Below the pieces are notes generated by a model, which did no database searches, was not told the origin of the DNA, and saw nothing but the letters and a program-made list of their open reading frames with translations. Source: Desulfosporosinus sp. UBA4726 (GTDB lineage: Bacteria > Bacillota > Desulfitobacteriia > Desulfitobacteriales > Desulfitobacteriaceae). Taken from it: a stretch of DNA of 17,728 nucleotides. Of the stretch, positions 1 to 7,750 are shown in pieces. The position numbers and the translations under genes were made by a program. Positions within the stretch are counted from its first letter, which is position 1; each line of letters begins with the position of its first letter. Where the stretch lies: assembly GCA_002404215.1 (NCBI GenBank), contig DHJG01000108.1, positions 1 to 17,728 on the forward strand. The letters are read 5' to 3'.

Positions 1-37
1 TTCCGCCATGTGGCGCTACTAGTTTAGACATGGTCAA
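1..37 (-). CDS. sat: Sulfate adenylyltransferase, first codons only (runs off left edge)
   Basis: Only the N-terminus is present. Reading leftward from a TTG at 37-35, the frame gives M-T-M-S-K-L-V-A-P-H-G-G. The PHGG signature with SKLVAP before it is how ATP sulfurylases of sulfate-reducing Firmicutes begin. Known role: activation of sulfate with ATP to APS, the substrate of APS reductase. The ATG at 31-29 is in the same frame, but it lies 14 bases from the AGGAGG at 46-51, whereas the TTG lies 8 bases from it, so I prefer the TTG. The gene lies 237 bases downstream of the HdrD-like gene on the same strand, placing the qmo genes inside a sulfate-reduction cluster; aprBA may lie beyond the edge. 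The call rests on about ten residues plus context. Confidence 0.75.
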   Translation of the reverse strand, partial: MTMSKLVAPHGG

Positions 38-207
38 GTTTTCGTCCTCCTAAATTTTATTTCGAAATAGGCGAGTCTACAACAGAAACGGGTGTTTATC
101 AGAGTCAAAGTCCATAATGTCTTTCTGGAATAGACCCAACATAAACAGAGGTTCCTGGCATCCCCCCTTTCGAATCAACAAACATTAATTCAATTATGGC
201 ACTTAAA

Positions 208-264
208 CCAACCTACATCTACCGGTTATATAGAAACTTTGTTATCTACTGTAGTTTAGGTTGG
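208..264 (-). other. Imperfect hairpin between the HdrD-like gene and sat
   Basis: The 8-base arms CCAACCTA (208-215) and TAGGTTGG (257-264) are exact inverted repeats, with further partial pairing inside (CATCTAC against GTAG). The hairpin begins 10 bases beyond the HdrD-like stop codon. On the minus strand the right-hand arm is followed only by UUUAAG, so it is a weak terminator or an mRNA-processing or stability element rather than a convincing full stop. The remaining bases between it and the sat ribosome binding site show no clear promoter. Confidence 0.35.
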
Positions 265-274
265 CTAAATGATC

Positions 275-1438
275 TTATAAAGCTTTGCTTAGGAATTCCG
301 ACATTTCCATGACTTGTAGTACATCGCCCTTTTCCAGACCTGCGCATGCATCAACAAGCATCGTAATACAGTAAGGGCAAGCGGTCACTAAAATATCCGC
401 TTTCTTATCCACAGCATCCGTAATCCGCAATTCGCTAAACCGTTCTCCCGCTGGTACCTCAGCCCAAACCCGGGCTCCGCCACCACCGCAACAAAGACTA
501 TTGCACTTAGTTCTCTCCAACTCTACAAGTTCGACACCTGGAACAGCCTGAAGAAGTTCCCTTGGGGAATCGAAAACCTGATTGTGGCGACCCAAGTAAC
601 ATGGATCGTGGAAAGTTACTTTTTTAGCTTGTTCTGCCGAAAAAGCTAGCTTTCCTTCCTTTAGAAGATTGCCTAGTAGCTCCGAATAATGGATTACTTC
701 ATATTCTCCGCCAAGTTCAGGATAATCTTTTTTGAATGTATCCAAGCAATGAGGAGACGTTGTTATAATTTTTTTCACGCCTTTTCCATTGAACAAACCA
801 ATGTTTGATTCAGCAAGCTTTTGGTAAAGCTCTTCATCCCCAAGCTTACGAATGCTCTCACCACAGCATTTTTCTTCTGCTGTCAAAACACCAAAGCTAA
901 CTCCAGCCTTTTGTAAGAGATTGACTATACTTTTGGCAATTTTTTTACCGCGTGGATCATAACAAGAGTTACAGCAGACATAAAGCAGGTACTCAGTATC
1001 CTCAGAAAAAGCTGGGATATCCAAGCCTTCCTGCCATTCAGCACGTTTACTCTGTTCTCCCATCCAAGGATTACCGTTAGAACGAACACTACTCACGACA
1101 GGCTTCAAAATCTTTGGTATAAAGCCCGCACCTGCGGTAGTATTGCGCATGCCGATTACGTTCTCTATGATTTTGACTTCTCTGGGACAGTTTACCTGAC
1201 ACATACCACATGTGACACAAGCAAAAAGCACCTCTTCTTCATCAAAGCCATCTAGACCAAGTTGGGCCTGCCGTTGCATCTTACGGATGTTGAATGACTC
1301 ACTAACCTCTCCATGAACTAGTCTCCAAGGACAAAGATTCGTACAGAGACCACACTGCATGCATTCACTGAGCGTCTCGGCCCCTGAAGAAACTATATAA
1401 TCTCTCATTTCCAGAGATACGTCTAATATTTCAGCCAT
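275..1438 (-). CDS. HdrD-like iron-sulfur protein (HdrC-HdrB fusion), Qmo-associated
   Basis: 387 residues. Two 4Fe-4S motifs come first (C26-C29-C32-C36 and C74-C77-C80-C84), the HdrC-like part. Two CCG domains follow, the HdrB-like part: CCG1 with C155/C156, C191-C192 and C231, and CCG2 with C280, C316-C317 and C354-C357. In HdrB these motifs hold noncubane clusters. CCG1 is irregular: the usual CPHC reads SPHC (S228), so one expected ligand is missing. There is no membrane segment. Established background: in Firmicute sulfate reducers the membrane subunit QmoC is replaced by soluble HdrB/HdrC-type proteins beside qmoAB. Here they appear as one polypeptide in HdrD order. The gene starts 27 bases after qmoB with AAGGAGGA before its ATG, so it is probably in the same operon. 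Its C-terminal 240 residues are clearly paralogous to those of the 686-residue protein at 5690-7750. The exact electron partner is inferred. Confidence 0.88.
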   Translation of the reverse strand: MAEILDVSLEMRDYIVSSGAETLSECMQCGLCTNLCPWRLVHGEVSESFNIRKMQRQAQLGLDGFDEEEVLFACVTCGMCQVNCPREVKIIENVIGMRNTTAGAGFIPKILKPVVSSVRSNGNPWMGEQSKRAEWQEGLDIPAFSEDTEYLLYVCCNSCYDPRGKKIAKSIVNLLQKAGVSFGVLTAEEKCCGESIRKLGDEELYQKLAESNIGLFNGKGVKKIITTSPHCLDTFKKDYPELGGEYEVIHYSELLGNLLKEGKLAFSAEQAKKVTFHDPCYLGRHNQVFDSPRELLQAVPGVELVELERTKCNSLCCGGGGARVWAEVPAGERFSELRITDAVDKKADILVTACPYCITMLVDACAGLEKGDVLQVMEMSEFLSKAL

Positions 1439-1465
1439 AATAATCCTCCTTTCCTATTCAAGGGC

Positions 1466-3691
1466 TTAGAACCCTTTGTAAGGGTTGGGGCCGAGTTCGT
1501 CCAGCCTCTTTGCAAAGCTGTCCAATATATCTGGTATTTTGTCATAATCAGCGATGGATATCTGCTCCATTCGCACCCGATCAGACTCAAGGTCCAGTCT
1601 GTTTAAGGTTTCTGCGACCTTACCTAACCTGACCTCAGCTAACTCACTACCTTGGATGAAATGGCACTGATAATCATCGCCATGCTTACATCCGAGGAGA
1701 AGTATTCCATCAATTCCCTGTGACATAGTATCAGCGATCCACACTATGTTCAGTGAACCCAGACATCTAACAGGGATAACACGCACCCATGCATTGTAAC
1801 TGAGCCGATTAATACCTGCCATATCTAAAGCAGGGTAGGCATCATTTTCACAAGCAAAGATTAAGATTCTCGGTTTTTCCTCATCTTCCTCGGGCACTTC
1901 GATAGCCTTAATCATGTTGCCGACCATGGGCACGGAGTAATTCTTAAAGGAGATAATCCGTTCAGGACAAGCGCCCATACAAATTCCGCATCTACGACAA
2001 CGTGTAGGATTCGGCAAAGGATTGAATTTATCGTCTTCGTTAATAGCACCGAACGGACATTCCACTGTACACCGTTTGCACTGAGTACATCGTTGCATAG
2101 CGAAATCTGGGAAAGACATATCCCCCACTCGTGGATGCACTGCTGCACCCGTCGCGCTAATTTCGATACATTGAACGGCCTTCATAACCGCTCCTGTCGC
2201 ATCTTCAATGGAAGAAATTTCGTCCATCGGCGCTCTCACGCTACCAGCTGCATAAATGCCTGTACGGCGAGTTTCATACGGGAAACAGATGAAATGGGAG
2301 TCTGGAAAACCATATTTCAAAGTCGGCATTTCAGGTCCCTGCCGATAAGCGAGGTTCAGGAGGTTAGACTTTAGAATAACTGGTTCAACAGATGATTCAC
2401 CATCTGTTTTATCACATTCATCCGATTCACCCTGCTCGATGAGATTTTCTCCAAAGGCAGTTGTAGGCACCATTCCGGTAGCCAGAACCACCAAATCGAC
2501 ACTCTCTGTGTTGATTCCCGATCCACTTAAAACATCGGCTGCTTCTATGACCAAGTTTTTTTCATCATCTTCTTGGATACTGGTAATTTCTCCTCTGACG
2601 AAAATCGCTCCATCTTTCTGCACTCTCTTGTAGAGACGCTCATATTGGCCAGGCGTCCGAATGTCTTTATTGAAAATATAGACTGTAGCTTCTGGGTTTT
2701 GTTCCTTCAAGTAAGTCGCCTGTTTCAAGGACTCCACGCAACATGTCCCTGAGCAATATGGTAAGTGTTCAGTATCCCGTGAACCAGCACATTGAATGAA
2801 AGCAATACTCTGAACTTCTTTACCGTCAGAGCGCAATATTTTACCCTTAGAAGCTAGTTCTTCCAATTTTTGCGACGTGATCACATTTTCGTATTTACCA
2901 TAGCCCAAGTGGCCTAACTTTGTCGGATCATAAGGAACCGCTCCTGTAGCCAAAATGACCGAACCGATTCTTTCTGTAATGATCGTTCCATTCTGATTGA
3001 TGGTTGCATCAAACATACCTGGAGCACCAGCAATCTCTTGCATTTCAGAACCGACATAGACTGTTACATCAGGATGAGCTTCAAGTTCTTTAACTCGCTC
3101 AGCAATATCAACCTCTTCCGGAGCAGTATAAGGCGACTTCTGCGGAGCTTGTTTGTATAAACCGTTCATCCAGCCACCAAGAACCGGACTTTTCTCCACT
3201 AGAACTGTTTTGTACCCAGCTTTTGCCCCCTCTAGAGCGGCAGTTATACCAGTCAGGCCTCCACCAACGACCAATATGGTTTTCACCATATTTTCGCCCT
3301 GGTAGGGCTCGGTTAATTCAGTGTGTTTTGCTTTGGCGAGACTCATCCGAAGACTATCCTCAGCCATCATCTGTGTATCTTCATCATTAGCCGGATGACA
3401 CCAGGTAATTTGTTCTCTTAGATTTGTTCTTTCCATTATAATAGAAGGTCCAAAATCGAAAACATCATAATTGACGCGGGGTGAGCAAGCGGCGATAACG
3501 ACTGTATTAACACCCTCACTCTCAATATCACTCTTAATTAGCGCTAAGCCTTCTGAGCCGCACATAAAGGAGTGCGTCTTGCAGACTGGAACTTTGCCTT
3601 CCTTGGTGGCAACCTTGGACAGGGCCGCTATATCAAGCGAATCTCCAATCTCACAACCTGTGCAGATATAAACACCTGTTTTTTTATCCAT
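1466..3691 (-). CDS. qmoB: Quinone-interacting membrane-bound oxidoreductase subunit B (HdrA/MvhD-like)
   Basis: 741 residues, close to known QmoB length. In order: an N-terminal HdrA-type cysteine domain (C10-C13, C37, C44, C69); a FAD-binding Rossmann domain starting with VVGGGLTG at about 141-148; the HdrA signature CAGSRD followed by YCSGTCC; a second pair of 4Fe-4S motifs (C535-C538-C541-C545 and C565-C568-C571-C575); and a C-terminal MvhD/FlpD-like domain from about 608 with C614, C643, C668 and C676. Known role: with QmoA it passes electrons between menaquinone and APS reductase in dissimilatory sulfate reduction, possibly with flavin-based splitting of electron pairs. It starts 4 bases after the qmoA stop, and its AGGAGG overlaps the last codons of qmoA, so translation is probably coupled. 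The soluble HdrD-like gene follows 27 bases later. Confidence 0.92.
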   Translation of the reverse strand: MDKKTGVYICTGCEIGDSLDIAALSKVATKEGKVPVCKTHSFMCGSEGLALIKSDIESEGVNTVVIAACSPRVNYDVFDFGPSIIMERTNLREQITWCHPANDEDTQMMAEDSLRMSLAKAKHTELTEPYQGENMVKTILVVGGGLTGITAALEGAKAGYKTVLVEKSPVLGGWMNGLYKQAPQKSPYTAPEEVDIAERVKELEAHPDVTVYVGSEMQEIAGAPGMFDATINQNGTIITERIGSVILATGAVPYDPTKLGHLGYGKYENVITSQKLEELASKGKILRSDGKEVQSIAFIQCAGSRDTEHLPYCSGTCCVESLKQATYLKEQNPEATVYIFNKDIRTPGQYERLYKRVQKDGAIFVRGEITSIQEDDEKNLVIEAADVLSGSGINTESVDLVVLATGMVPTTAFGENLIEQGESDECDKTDGESSVEPVILKSNLLNLAYRQGPEMPTLKYGFPDSHFICFPYETRRTGIYAAGSVRAPMDEISSIEDATGAVMKAVQCIEISATGAAVHPRVGDMSFPDFAMQRCTQCKRCTVECPFGAINEDDKFNPLPNPTRCRRCGICMGACPERIISFKNYSVPMVGNMIKAIEVPEEDEEKPRILIFACENDAYPALDMAGINRLSYNAWVRVIPVRCLGSLNIVWIADTMSQGIDGILLLGCKHGDDYQCHFIQGSELAEVRLGKVAETLNRLDLESDRVRMEQISIADYDKIPDILDSFAKRLDELGPNPYKGF

Positions 3692-3695
3692 TGAG

Positions 3696-4943
3696 CTACC
3701 TCCTCACCGTAGATTGAATAGCCTTAAGCGCTGCAGCCGTGGCATCTTTTACCGATGAGGCAACATCCATTGGCTTCTTAACGCATCCAGCGCCGTAAAT
3801 TCCGGGTTGCTGTGAATCAGTAGCAATAAAGCCATCCTCATCATAAGTTATTTCGACAGGCACTTTTATCCCGACTGTAGCAGGTACCATTCCTGTTGCC
3901 AGAACAACCATGTCGAATTTTTCCTTCATAAATTCACCAGTTTCCTGATTCTCTACTTGTACAAACAAATCGTTTGTCAGAGGATCAACTGTAATCTCGC
4001 CAACCTTACCTTTTATGATAGTGAGATTTTCTTTTACTTTAGTGTAAAACTCTTCATGTTTGCCCATCGCTCTGACATCTATATAGAACATAGAGACCAA
4101 GGCATTGGGATTTTGTTCCTTAACATAAGTTGCCTGCTTTAAAGAAGCCATGCAGCAAACTCCGGAACAATAGGCCAGGTGGTTTTCATCACGAGATCCG
4201 GCACATTGGACAAAAGCAACACTTTCAACAGCTTTGCCGTCTGACGGACGTACAATTTTACCTTTAGTTGGACCATTTGGAGCCGCTAATCGTTCCATGA
4301 TTACATTCGTGATCACATTCTGATGCTGACCATAACCATAATAACTAATTTTTTCAGCTTCATAAGGTTCCCAACCCGTTGCCCATACAATAGCGCCAAC
4401 ATTTAAGCTGATGCTTTTAGGTGCCATGTCTAATTCAATGGCATCATACTGACAGGCAGATACACATTTTCCACATTCTTCACCCAGACAAACCTTATCG
4501 TCAATCACGTACTTCATAGGAAAAGCAAACTCATGAGCTTTGTAGATAGCCTTGGTTTTATCTAATCCGTAATTAAATTCGTTGGCTCTCTCTACTGGAC
4601 ACGCCTCAGCACATTTGCCACAAGCAGTGCAATTCTGGTTTACATGACTGGAATTCGTTTTTACTGTGACTGTGAAATCCCCTTCTTTACCCTCAATTTT
4701 TTCAATTTCAGATAAGGTAAAGATGCTGATCTTGGGATTTTGCTTGATCCTTTTAAAATTAATTTCCAATCCACAGTTCGGAGGACACAGTTTAGGGAAG
4801 TACTCGTAAATTTGGGCCACTTTGCCACCAAGATAGGATTTTTGTTCAACTAGATAGACTTCACTTCCAGCCTCGGAAGCTTCTATTGCGGCCGTGAGTC
4901 CACTTACTCCCCCACCGACCACTAAAATACTCTTATGAGCCAT
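3696..4943 (-). CDS. qmoA: Quinone-interacting membrane-bound oxidoreductase subunit A (HdrA-like flavoprotein)
   Basis: 415 residues from the ATG at 4943, which has GGGAGGT 7 bases upstream. A longer reading to a GTG at 5000 adds 19 residues that coincide with a leader hairpin and lacks a ribosome binding site, so I reject it. The protein opens with a FAD Rossmann motif, VVGGGVSG (8-15), followed by C53 and C57, then 4Fe-4S ligands C105-C108-C111-C115 and C152-C157-C160-C164. The HdrA signature CAGSRD with YCSGVCC lies in the second half, and a C-terminal FAD-closing segment (GIYGAGCVKKP) ends it. This is the QmoA architecture and length. It is the first gene of a qmoA-qmoB-HdrD-like run that leads into sat, behind a strong promoter about 315 bases upstream. 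Plain HdrA is the alternative, but the QmoB partner and the sat neighbour favour QmoA. Confidence 0.92.
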   Translation of the reverse strand: MAHKSILVVGGGVSGLTAAIEASEAGSEVYLVEQKSYLGGKVAQIYEYFPKLCPPNCGLEINFKRIKQNPKISIFTLSEIEKIEGKEGDFTVTVKTNSSHVNQNCTACGKCAEACPVERANEFNYGLDKTKAIYKAHEFAFPMKYVIDDKVCLGEECGKCVSACQYDAIELDMAPKSISLNVGAIVWATGWEPYEAEKISYYGYGQHQNVITNVIMERLAAPNGPTKGKIVRPSDGKAVESVAFVQCAGSRDENHLAYCSGVCCMASLKQATYVKEQNPNALVSMFYIDVRAMGKHEEFYTKVKENLTIIKGKVGEITVDPLTNDLFVQVENQETGEFMKEKFDMVVLATGMVPATVGIKVPVEITYDEDGFIATDSQQPGIYGAGCVKKPMDVASSVKDATAAALKAIQSTVRR

Positions 4944-4979
4944 CCTTCTACCTCCCTTATATAATAATAAATTCCCGGC

Positions 4980-5020
4980 TCTCACCGAGACAGTTGGCAC
5001 AGGGGGTTCCCTGAACCAAC
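4980..5020 (-). promoter_or_regulatory. Two adjacent stem-loops in the qmoA leader
   Basis: The outer arms GTTGG (4993-4997) and CCAAC (5016-5020) enclose inner arms CAGGG (5000-5004) and CCCTG (5009-5013). This gives a 10-bp two-part stem with a 2x2 internal loop and a 4-base apical loop. Directly beside it TCTC (4980-4983) pairs with GAGA (4987-4990) across a 3-base loop. The pair sits 37 to 77 bases upstream of the qmoA ATG and about 25 bases before its ribosome binding site. This could be a protein-binding leader, a stability element or part of an unrecognised riboswitch; the function is unknown. Confidence 0.4.
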
Positions 5021-5081
5021 CTTATAGCATTCCTCCCGCTTTAATAGTAGTAGTAGGAGGATATTTGCTTTTTTTTAAAAT

Positions 5082-5110
5082 AAACCGCTGTTTCAAAAAA
5101 ACCGCTGTTT
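5082..5110. repeat. Tandem 12-base repeat, operator-like
   Basis: AAACCGCTGTTT occurs exactly twice, at 5082-5093 and 5099-5110, with a 17-base start-to-start distance. Each copy has palindromic outer arms (AAAC and GTTT) around a GC-rich core, the shape of a small dimeric-regulator site. It lies inside the qmoA leader, roughly 140 bases upstream of the qmoA start and 205 bases downstream of the mapped promoter. No regulator gene is seen nearby. Confidence 0.35.
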
Positions 5111-5323
5111 TAAATAAGATTATCTTAAAGTACCAAAGAACATCCAGAAACAATTTAATATTTCGGAACACCCCCTATTGTCACGTGAGTACTCATATGA
5201 ATGTTTTCACACATACGAATAAAGAATGAGTCTTCTCCTCACAACTACTAGTGCATGTCCAATTAATCTTTAAGTGTGACAAAATGCATTAACTAATTGT
5301 AAAGTGTCCTTCTCACAAAATTA

Positions 5324-5352
5324 AGATTAGCACTGAGGTCGTAATAAGTCAA
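5324..5352 (-). promoter_or_regulatory. Strong sigma-A-type promoter for the qmoAB operon
   Basis: On the minus strand the -35 box is TTGACT (5352-5347) and the -10 box is TAATCT (5329-5324), separated by exactly 17 bases, with a TGC extension before the -10. The predicted transcription start is near 5316, giving a leader of about 370 bases to the qmoA ATG. A near-identical promoter precedes the 686-residue gene at 8023-8051; 31 of 38 positions match across 5318-5355 and 8017-8054, including part of the spacer (ACCT.AGTG). Confidence 0.65.
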
Positions 5353-5611
5353 TATGACCGTAATTAATATATCAGGATAGTTGATTCATTCTATTGTAAT
5401 TTCTTATGTCAAAATAACGCTAATACCGCTATTCTTCGTTCTATAGGTCATTAACACACTAGGAAAAAGCTACACTCAGTTGTGCCACCATAATAATTAT
5501 TAATTAAGCTCCTAATCCTGCCATGCAATTTAAGAAGCAGTATTGTTCCAGACGATCCAAATCCTGCCTTTTCCTTCAGCATCTTTATTATAATCTTTGG
5601 AACAATAGCAA

Positions 5612-5652
5612 AAGCACTGATTAACCTTGCTTTGCAAGGTTAATCAGTGCTT
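5612..5652 (-). terminator. Intrinsic terminator after the 686-residue Hdr-like gene
   Basis: A perfect 19-bp inverted repeat (5612-5630 and 5634-5652) with a 3-base loop lies 37 bases beyond the stop codon of the gene at 5690-7750. The downstream side on the minus strand is moderately U-rich (UUGCUAUUGUUC). It separates that gene from the qmoA promoter, so the two Hdr-like units are distinct transcripts. Confidence 0.75.
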
Positions 5653-5689
5653 CGGGATTATATAATAACTACGTTTTTGATAATTGAGC

Positions 5690-7750
5690 TTAAATCATCT
5701 TAGCAATAAGCTCTGCAGGGTCAACTACTCGGATGTTTTGGTCAGGATCCGTCGTGTCTTTTACTCCATCTTCCAACATGGTAATGCAGAAAGGACAATT
5801 GGCACCAATAACTTTTGCATTCTTGTCGACCGCCTGCGCCACTCTTAGATTATTAACTCGTTGATCAGCATGCTCCTCTAACCACATCCGACCCCCACCA
5901 GCTCCACAGCAAAAGCTTTTGTCATGGTGACGTTCCATTTCCACTAACTTCACACCTGGAACCATATTGAACAAAGCCCTAGGTGCCTTGTACTCTTGCT
6001 GGTAACGACCTAAATAACATGAATCATGATAAACTATTTCTTGTGGTTCAACGTTTCCAGTTTTGTTAAGGACGAGCTTTCCTTCTTTAATTAGATCTTC
6101 AATTAACTGAGTATGATGAATTACTTCATAGTTGCCACCGAATTCCGGATACTCATTTCTCAAAGTATTCAAGCAATGCGGACAGGTGGTGATAATTTTC
6201 TTCACTTTATAGCCGTTTAAAAGCTCTACATTTTCAGCGACCATTGATTGGAACATATATTCATTACCTGATCGGCGAATAAAGTCGCCACAACACTTCT
6301 CTTCATTTCCCAGAATAGCGAAACTCACACCTGCTGCTTTGAGGATTTTTGTGACTGCCACGGTTATTTTTTGGGCACGGAATTCGAAGGAACCCGAACA
6401 GCCTACAAAAAACAGGTATTCTACGTTAGAGTCTTCGCTCATTAGTTTTACATCCAACTTAGCCGCCCAATTCTCGCGCTCAGTAAAGCTTATACCCCAC
6501 GGATTGGAATTTTTCTCTACATTACGGAATGTAAGGGCTAACTCAGGAGCAATTTTACTATCCATCATAACTAAAGATCGACGCATATCAATTATCTTAT
6601 TCACATGCTCGTTTGAGACTGGACATTGTACTTGGCAAGCCATACAAGTTGTACAAGCCCAAATTTCATCTTCAGTGACTATATCACCAATTAATTTCTT
6701 TTGTAAAATTGCATAAGCCTCAGGATCACTTTCTGCAATCTTTTCTAGTTCTTCTTCATTTTCTTCACCGGTTGATTTTAACCCTTTCAGGTTCATGATC
6801 TTGCCTTTTTCCAAAAGATGATCTTTCAACTGATGGCTGAGTAGTTGCTTGGGATTCAGAAGCTTCCCAGATAGGTTAGCTGGACAGTTAGACATACATC
6901 GTCCACACTCGCCACAAGCGAAACTATCTAACAATTGTTTCCAAGAAAAACTTTCAATCCTTGCTACACCATACTCGACTAAATCTTCATCTTCTAGGTC
7001 CATTGGATTCATTTGTCCACCGATAGGTTTTAGTGAGGAAAAATAGACATTAGGGTGTACTGCTAAAAGGTGCATGTGTTTTGAGTTAGGAATATATACT
7101 AAGAAGCCTAAAACTACCACCATATGAATCCACCAAAAAGAATCGCTAATTACCCTCAATGTCTCAGTGCTAAAGTTATGAAAAAGAGAAGCAAAAGCCT
7201 GATACATTATTGCCAACGAGTAAGCTCTATTGGGTTCTAGCATGCTGGCTTCTAATGCTACTTTTGCACCACTTGAGATCCATTCTGTTACAATTACACC
7301 AATAATCAAGAGAACAATAATTGCTGCTTCTGGCGTCCTAGATAAACGAGCAGGTTTGAGTATCCACCTTCTATAAGCTCCCCCAAATAAGCCAATGACC
7401 ACAAGTGCTGTGAAAATATCTTTGATCATATAGAAATAGGGGTTCGTACCCAAGAAAGGGAAGCTATAATCAGGAAACAGGCCTTCAAATATTAACGGAA
7501 GTTCACCTAAAACAATAAGTATGAATCCCCAAAAGATAATAAAGTGAACTACGCCATAAGGTTCGTTAAGCATTTTCTTCTGAGCCAATACTTGTACGAC
7601 AAAATTCTTAAAACGCGTACCCGGGTGGTCATATCTTTCTTCTTTAGTACTTAAACTTAAAATTTTGACTTTATTATAAAGGGCATAACTAAAGGCCACA
7701 GCCGCAACTATGAGCATTATTGAAAATATAATAAGCCATTCTAAACGCAT
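5690..7750 (-). CDS. Membrane-bound NarI/HdrD-like fusion iron-sulfur protein (FadF/EMO or DsrMK type)
   Basis: 686 residues. The N-terminal 225 residues form a NarI-like cytochrome b domain with membrane segments near 5-25, 66-88, 110-125, 142-160 and 205-222. Histidines that could bind heme include H69 (in VVHFIIFWGF) and H209 (in WWIHMVVVLGF). Then come two 4Fe-4S motifs (C279-C282-C285-C289 and C366-C369-C372-C376) and two complete CCG domains (C451, C486-C487, C523-C526; and C578, C614-C615, C652-C655). Relatives include the FadF/EMO proteins that link electron-transfer flavoprotein to menaquinone, and the DsrM-DsrK pair. The known role of the family is exchange of electrons between the quinone pool and a cytoplasmic partner. 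No etf genes are seen, and the nearest electron-transfer genes are qmoAB and the 387-residue protein, with a matching promoter. A Qmo membrane module is therefore an inference, and an ETF partner elsewhere is the alternative. GAGGAGG precedes the ATG. Confidence 0.87.
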   Translation of the reverse strand: MRLEWLIIFSIMLIVAAVAFSYALYNKVKILSLSTKEERYDHPGTRFKNFVVQVLAQKKMLNEPYGVVHFIIFWGFILIVLGELPLIFEGLFPDYSFPFLGTNPYFYMIKDIFTALVVIGLFGGAYRRWILKPARLSRTPEAAIIVLLIIGVIVTEWISSGAKVALEASMLEPNRAYSLAIMYQAFASLFHNFSTETLRVISDSFWWIHMVVVLGFLVYIPNSKHMHLLAVHPNVYFSSLKPIGGQMNPMDLEDEDLVEYGVARIESFSWKQLLDSFACGECGRCMSNCPANLSGKLLNPKQLLSHQLKDHLLEKGKIMNLKGLKSTGEENEEELEKIAESDPEAYAILQKKLIGDIVTEDEIWACTTCMACQVQCPVSNEHVNKIIDMRRSLVMMDSKIAPELALTFRNVEKNSNPWGISFTERENWAAKLDVKLMSEDSNVEYLFFVGCSGSFEFRAQKITVAVTKILKAAGVSFAILGNEEKCCGDFIRRSGNEYMFQSMVAENVELLNGYKVKKIITTCPHCLNTLRNEYPEFGGNYEVIHHTQLIEDLIKEGKLVLNKTGNVEPQEIVYHDSCYLGRYQQEYKAPRALFNMVPGVKLVEMERHHDKSFCCGAGGGRMWLEEHADQRVNNLRVAQAVDKNAKVIGANCPFCITMLEDGVKDTTDPDQNIRVVDPAELIAKMI

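Larger units (their letters stand above)
4944..5689. other. Long non-coding stretch: qmoA leader, promoter, and upstream gene's terminator
   Basis: There is no credible gene in this AT-rich region. Read on the minus strand it holds, in order: the perfect 19-bp terminator of the 686-residue gene (5612-5652); about 250 bases with nothing I recognise; a strong promoter (5324-5352); and a leader of roughly 370 bases ahead of the qmoA ATG. The leader contains a palindrome TGAGTACTCA (5186-5195), two tandem copies of AAACCGCTGTTT (5082-5093 and 5099-5110), and two adjacent stem-loops (4993-5020 and 4980-4990) just before the ribosome binding site. I could not match the leader to a known riboswitch class. 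Confidence 0.6.

Noticed and set aside
4944..5000. 19-residue N-terminal extension of QmoA from a GTG at 5000
   Set aside because: There is no ribosome binding site for the GTG, the region folds into leader hairpins, and the ATG at 4943 has a strong site and begins the conserved flavin-binding strand.
5111..5145. Possible extra promoter using another TAATCT (minus strand, 5122-5117) resembling the twin promoters
   Set aside because: The position 17 bases upstream reads GGATGT, not a -35 box, and there is no TG extension; the TAATCT is part of a short palindrome AAGATTATCTT.
6339..6716. Plus-strand 125-codon frame inside the membrane Hdr-like gene
   Set aside because: It is the complementary shadow of a conserved iron-sulfur domain with no start signals.
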